Shown here piece after piece: positions 59,065-64,000 of a stretch of 64,000 nt of DNA (the first letter of the stretch is position 1; every line of letters begins with the position of its first letter). Made by a program: the position numbers and the translations under genes. Below the pieces are notes generated by a model. That model searched no databases. It saw only the letters and a list, made by a program, of their open reading frames with translations, and was not told the DNA's origin. The DNA comes from Apostichopus japonicus (lineage: Eukaryota > Echinodermata > Holothuroidea > Aspidochirotida > Stichopodidae). The stretch is taken from NCBI RefSeq assembly GCF_037975245.1, contig NC_092567.1, positions 16,299,876 to 16,363,875 on the forward strand. Direction: 5' to 3'.

Positions 59065-62000
59065 AGCTCAATTATATTGCTATACATGTATATCTTCTGC
59101 AGAACCAATATAATTAATCCAAAAGTGAATTTTTTATAGGCATGTTTAGACATGAGATTGCTGTCCTGTACAGTATGTCCATTGTTGTTCACCTCGTTCT
59201 TTCACCATAGCAATGATTTTTCTATTTTTAGAACAATGAACTATGACATTTTGCTATCGGTCCATTTGGTGAAAAATAGATGTTTCTGCATAGAAATTTC
59301 ATAGACCACAAAAGTGTACAGTACAGCAGCATACCGAACTGTCTCAGATCTGTTAAAGGTTAAAGTGGGGTTATTTGCTTTATACTTTAAATTTTAATTT
59401 ACTTTACATGAATCTCAAGACACGCCTAACTTTAACTGCTAAGTGAGACAAAGGCTGTTTTTGTGTTAGTGCTACCTGTATCATGACAAGATATTATTGA
59501 TTGAACAACATCAGCTTCAGGTTAGAAGGATCTGCAAAAGAAGATGTCAGTACGTACTACGTTCAGGTCTGTGTTCTCCACAATGTATCAATTCGTCACT
59601 TGAAGTATTATGCTGTTTTAGTGTAGCAATAACCTAACAATACATCTCCATTAATGTACAGCGGTAATTGCTCTCAATTATTTTAGAAAAGTGTCACAAG
59701 TTTGTTAATACTGCCACCTTCAAAAGCATTTTTCTGAAAGTTAGCTCATCTTTATTGTCCAATAAAATTCTCAGTTAGGCTTTTGTTTATGGTTTAAATA
59801 TCAATGTTTACACAGTACCCTATCAACAGTAGTATGTTTGGTTACTCACATTTGAATCAAGCCAGCTTGACAAGTTGTCAAAGTACTACTAATTATACTT
59901 CTACTGCAACAGATTGCAATATGATTAGTTACATTCTATGGTACTGTACACTGCTCCACAGTAAAACGATATAATAGTGTACACAGGTGTCGATGACAAA
60001 CAGACTTAGTGCTTAAGGTTCAGCAAGATCCACCTCTTTGATAGATCTATCATAAAACAAAACACAAACAGCACTAATTTTACCCTGCTTTACAAGATAA
60101 AATATCTCTGTGTATTCAACACAGCTTTACTAAATTTATTGATAACATGGCAACAGTATCTACAGCAAAGCATGATGGAAATTTGGGCCATAATTCTGAG
60201 ATATTCAGAAACTTGTCAGAAATGAACTTTTGGAACAATTGAGGAAATTGAAGAAAATAGGGATACCTACTAAGTTTTATTCACATCCTACTGTTCTGTT
60301 TGCAATTTTATATATGTATGGCAGAACAGGTTGTGATAGTCTTGCAATCTGCATTTGAATCTAATGCAATAAAACTGCCCGTGTTAATATTATTTTTTGT
60401 AACTATATCATGAGACACAGAAATAAATTGAAAGTACATCTTTAAAGCTGAGTGACTGCTTCTTTCTGTATTCTATGATTTAAGGTCAAATTTGAGGAAA
60501 TATAAAATGTAAATTTCAAATGTGTACAGTACTAGCTGACTAAATTTTTCCCCAGAGAGATAATAGTGACTTGAGTCAATGACTTCACTAGAGTCAGGAA
60601 AAAATCACTGGTAATGAATTGACTCGATGTTCATTGATGTGACTCCTTTACGACTCTGCTACACAATTCAGAAAAACAAAGCATGATGAAATGGTAACTT
60701 TGTATTCGTCCTTACTTTTTGTACACTGTGTTATGCCTGGTCACCTTGGTCAGGATAATAGGGGTATTACATAGCGTTATTATAATCTACATGCTCTGAT
60801 ACTCGAATAGACACTGAATTTCACTGCTACTCTTTCATTCAATTATAGTGTAAACAATCTTAATAACGCAAAGAGGTAAACTTCATACAGAGAAACAAAG
60901 ATAACAATTTGAGGCACCCTCACAAAATATTTCATCAATTGACACAAATTTAAACAGTAAGTTAACTATAAGAAAAGGCTGGCTTTAGAGAGAATTTTCC
61001 TTGCTTATTGCATTTGTACTCTAGACCTTTATCAATATATTTTGTCTCTCTGTTGGAGTCTGATTGAGCAAGTCACCAAATCGCATTGTTGAAGGCATTG
61101 GTGAGGAAGAAATGCAAGACACCTCTACTGTAACAAAATGCTGGTAGACATTGTACAGTATACTTCTGATAAAAGTCCACTGGAATAACATACATGCACC
61201 TTCAAAATGTGAAAAGAACGAAAAATCTATAATTACAAATAATTGCATGAAACGGAAAAAAAGAAATCAAGCATGTCCCTTAATATCTCGGGAGTACTGT
61301 AATTCAATAAAACTATATCAAACTTTTCAAAGAAACGAATTTATAATTTATATTGAAAAATCTTAAAATTTGACTCATCACAAACCAATTGTAAAATGAT
61401 GAATATTCATTTTGCATTAATTAGTTCATTACATCGGTGAGAAGGAAGGAAGAATGATCATATCAGATGTCTATTAATAGTGAGGACATAGAACAAATTG
61501 ATATTCTCTATGCCTCTAATTAGAATAAGGCTCACTGACATGCTGGATGCAATATGAACATAATATGTTGTAACACATAAATTCACCACATGCAGTCCTA
61601 GACAATCATTCAAAATATGTGCAATTTACAAAACAAATTAAGAACATTACATGAATAATATAGCATATATTATGATAGCATAAGAACAGTTATTGTCTAG
61701 ACCTCTTAGCATCAGACTGAATCAAACTTTTACATGGAAAAAGATTATGTAATTCCAAAATCATATCTTGAAACACCATGATCGACATTCACCTCATGAA
61801 AGTCCTAGAATGTCAAACATTTCCAAAGTATAAATTGAAATAAGAAGAAGAAAAATATACTGTAAATCAAATGTCAAAGGCAAGTAACATGTAAAGCTAG
61901 TGAGATTAGACGGAAGGAAGGAAGAATGGTGATAACAGCTGATTTTTTATTGCGGATGAGCCATGATGATGCATTCCAAGTAAATCATGTTAATTCAAAC

Positions 62001-62684
62001 CTTAAAACAAAACACACACTTACGAATCAAGCACCGATGTGCAGGCAAACAGTCACACTTTGTGTGCATGCTGCTGCATTAAAAATCATGTTGTCATAAA
62101 GAAGTGGGACCTAACCTGTTGTGAAAATTTATTATTTAGCATTATTTAACGTCAGATCCCGTCAACATTTACCCATCATGTAAAAATAATTATATAAAAG
62201 GAAATTAAAGCAAACTAAAAAAACCAATCTTCATTACTAAACAGCATGATAGAAATTATTTATGGTGAACAAATCTCTCAACCAACAAATAATTCGAGTT
62301 TGGAAGACAAGATCGTTTCGCCAACGGCAAGAGTGAATTGATCTGGGTCCTGATCGCATAGATCTTGTATTAAAACATTTCTTGTTTTTCATTGTCAATG
62401 TTTTTGGCTGATTTCAGAGGTGACATATCTGTAAATGTAAGTTCTTTAATAGTACTAATTTATCGACATATTAACCTTATACCATGCACTCAGGTTACAC
62501 TCGGTAGCGACTTCCTAGAGGCACTATGACATCACATGTAAAGAAGTTGACATTTTCACATGCTATAGTTTTAAATATTTATGAATATTTATGAGTTAGT
62601 CTGTACAGTACTTTGCAGTAATTATTTCCATCACATTTCTTTGACTGTCAATTGAATTAGTGTTTCACCTGTTTTTGTACCTAG
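59065..62684. other. Probable intron, no plus-strand exon seen
   Basis: AT-rich sequence without obvious repeats. One weak minus-strand exon candidate at 61021-61127 is listed separately. Confidence 0.35.
61021..61127 (-). CDS. Weak candidate terminal exon
   Basis: The acceptor TTTTGTTACAG precedes a frame reading VSCISSSPMPSTMRFGDL then LNQTPTERQNILIKV and a TAG stop. It looks protein-like, but no partner exon was found and the length is small. Confidence 0.3.
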
Positions 62685-62686
62685 AG

Positions 62687-62781
62687 AGTCGATCTTGTGT
62701 TGATCCTCGAGCCCTTCACACCTACTGTAAGTTCAACATTCCGATACTGCGAGCCTTAATTTGTCAATATTCTGCTGGCAG
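62687..62781 (+). CDS. Candidate internal exon of the plus-strand gene
   Basis: Between acceptor TACCTAGAG and donor GGCAG/GTCATT the frame reads SRSCVDPRALHTYCK then FNIPILRALICQYSAG. It leaves two bases, which the exon at 63939 completes as Arg, so two candidate exons agree in phase. Using the second AG keeps it in phase with a donor at 59035 in the 58201 ORF. With the first AG (start 62685) the frame RVDLVLILEPFTPT would run to an early stop, so the exact acceptor is open. Confidence 0.5.
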
Positions 62782-63208
62782 GTCATTAAATTAATTAAAC
62801 TTCCTGAGATTAACTTCCCCACATGTCTTCATGTTTTTCCTTTGGATTGCAGACTTACAATAGGACAAACTGATAGCCCAATGACTTAACATTTAAGATT
62901 TGAAACTTCCTAGAGGAAGTGGGGGGGTGATTTGGGAGAGGAATTGTTCATCATAAGTGTCTTTATAACTTACAGTAGTAAAGATGAGGGTTTAATCGCC
63001 TTAGAATGATCACGAATTTGTTTTGTTTTTATAGTACCTTCACTGTTTGATCATAAACATTTCTTAACAAGATTTGAATTATTTGGCAAAGAAACACACA
63101 AAGCTTAAAGGCAATCATGCATCCTATTCATTCATTCATTTTGATCTGATCAATTTCTTGGATAGTGTGCAATTGCTTTTGACTGACACCAAAGGAGAAG
63201 AGGTGACT

Positions 63209-63311
63209 TTATGAGGGCGCTACTTCTTCTCCTTTTGGTACCTCAGCTGGATCAAGTCCAAACTGCTTCATCTTGATCGCCGTCTCAAATAAGTAGTCGT
63301 AACTCTCGCAT
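63209..63311 (-). CDS. Candidate 3' terminal exon of a minus-strand gene entering from the right
   Basis: A strong acceptor (CTTTCTCTCTATGACAG on the minus strand) precedes an open frame CESYDYLFETAIKMKQFG then LDPAEVPKGEEVAPS and TAA. I do not recognise the family. The upstream exons would lie beyond 64 kb. It overlaps the span of the plus-strand candidate gene on the opposite strand. Confidence 0.55.
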
Positions 63312-63402
63312 CTGTCATAGAGAGAAAGAGAGAGACAAGAATGAGATGATGAATGCTGAGAATTAACTTTTCTTTAGCTTATGTGTTTAGCTGTATGTTT
63401 AA

Positions 63403-63702
63403 AGGGTGTGAAGACTCGCACTAAAAGAAACGTCTAATGCCGGAAATTCGACCTAGTTTCGAAAGAGGTGTAACAGAAGTGTTAAACACCACCATTGATC
63501 CCAGAAAATACACACACAGCTTGCTGCCGTCGGTAATTAGACACTAGTGTATACAGTCTGTACATACAACTGCGGTCAATTTCATTTTCATTACTGTACT
63601 TTCTGCATTTTGTAGCGACACTAACAAAACGTCACTTGCAAGCAACAGAAAATAAACTTTTTCAGATGGCCGCACGCGGTTTGGGGCGAGTCTTCAATGC
63701 CT
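63403..63702 (-). mobile_element. TTAA-flanked MITE, copy 2
   Basis: Inverted copy of 9225-9576 with TTAA at 63399-63402 and 63703-63706. It shares GCTTGCTGCCGTCGGTAATT and CGCACGCGGTTTGGGGCGAG with that copy. Confidence 0.8.
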
Positions 63703-63938
63703 TTAAGAATGTGTTTTAGCTATCGGGTCTAGCTATGTGTTTAGCTCTGTCTTAGCAACGTATTCATGTTAGCTATACGTTTTCAGCTGTGTCAGCTAAC
63801 TGTGAATCTACGTGTTAGCTTTGTGTTTGGATATGTGTTAGGTCATGTGTTAGCTAGATGATTATCTAACATGAACTACATTACTGCATAATGTGCCCAG
63901 CATCCTTCAATGACTTCACTTGTTTTGTTTCATTACAG

Positions 63939-64000
63939 GTCTCGCACCATACGAACAGTAGCTGCCGCACATGATGAAAGACACATGATTAAAGATATAT
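63939..64000 (+). CDS. Candidate coding exon cut by the right edge
   Basis: A strong acceptor (TTGTTTTGTTTCATTACAG) starts an exon whose one open frame reads SRTIRTVAAAHDERHMIKDI to the end of the window. Its first base completes a codon left by the exon ending at 62781. Confidence 0.55.

Overview
This is eukaryotic nuclear DNA from an animal. The genes are split by introns with ordinary GT..AG junctions. The spaces between exons are full of SINEs, hAT-type elements, small inverted-repeat transposons, a DIRS-like retrotransposon and tandem repeats. I see no operons or Shine-Dalgarno-style layout. The mix of genes (multi-CUB secreted protein, TIR plus HEAT protein, cilium-type genes) and of elements (DIRS, many hAT MITEs) fits a marine invertebrate, most likely an echinoderm such as a sea cucumber. 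That taxon is an inference from general character, not a database match.

Layout. (1) 1-5.5 kb: minus-strand gene for a secreted protein with a signal peptide and at least three CUB domains. It runs off the left edge. I rebuilt seven exons by hand and all their phases agree. (2) 5.5-12.1 kb: no gene seen; a diverged foldback element, a TTAA-flanked MITE and short tandem repeats. (3) 12.1-33.5 kb: one complete minus-strand gene of nine coding exons (504 aa). It has a candidate N-myristoylation start, a basic Ser-rich stretch, a complete TIR domain, an unrecognised linker and C-terminal HEAT repeats. Its introns hold most of the notable DNA: a 3.6-kb near-perfect palindrome, a decaying 2.6-kb transposon carrying eight copies of a 16-bp motif, a hAT element nested in a SINE, and a duplication that copied the start of one TIR exon. 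(4) 34.3-41.0 kb: a DIRS-like element read on the minus strand, with a 122-bp perfect inverted terminal repeat, an internal complementary region and a tyrosine recombinase ORF. No reverse transcriptase is recognisable. (5) 41-51 kb: no clear gene; four hAT-like insertions with 8-bp target duplications (one nested in another), a 0.6-kb MITE and a U2 snRNA-like fragment. (6) 51-64 kb: two divergent genes, a 795-aa charged coiled-coil protein (minus) and a 287-aa or longer protein (plus). Between them lies a perfect X-box (RFX site) with a CCAAT box. Both genes probably begin with a 5' UTR intron and both are candidate cilium or sperm-flagellum genes. Extra short exons at 51.0, 62.7 and 63.9 kb join these genes in phase.

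How the genes work together: the X-box pair is probably co-regulated in ciliated cells. The CUB gene and the TIR-HEAT gene are independent of each other. The TIR-HEAT protein is the most interesting gene. All its TIR blocks are present, including a glutamate at the position used by NAD-cleaving TIR domains, and the predicted lipid anchor suggests a membrane-tethered signalling or NADase protein.
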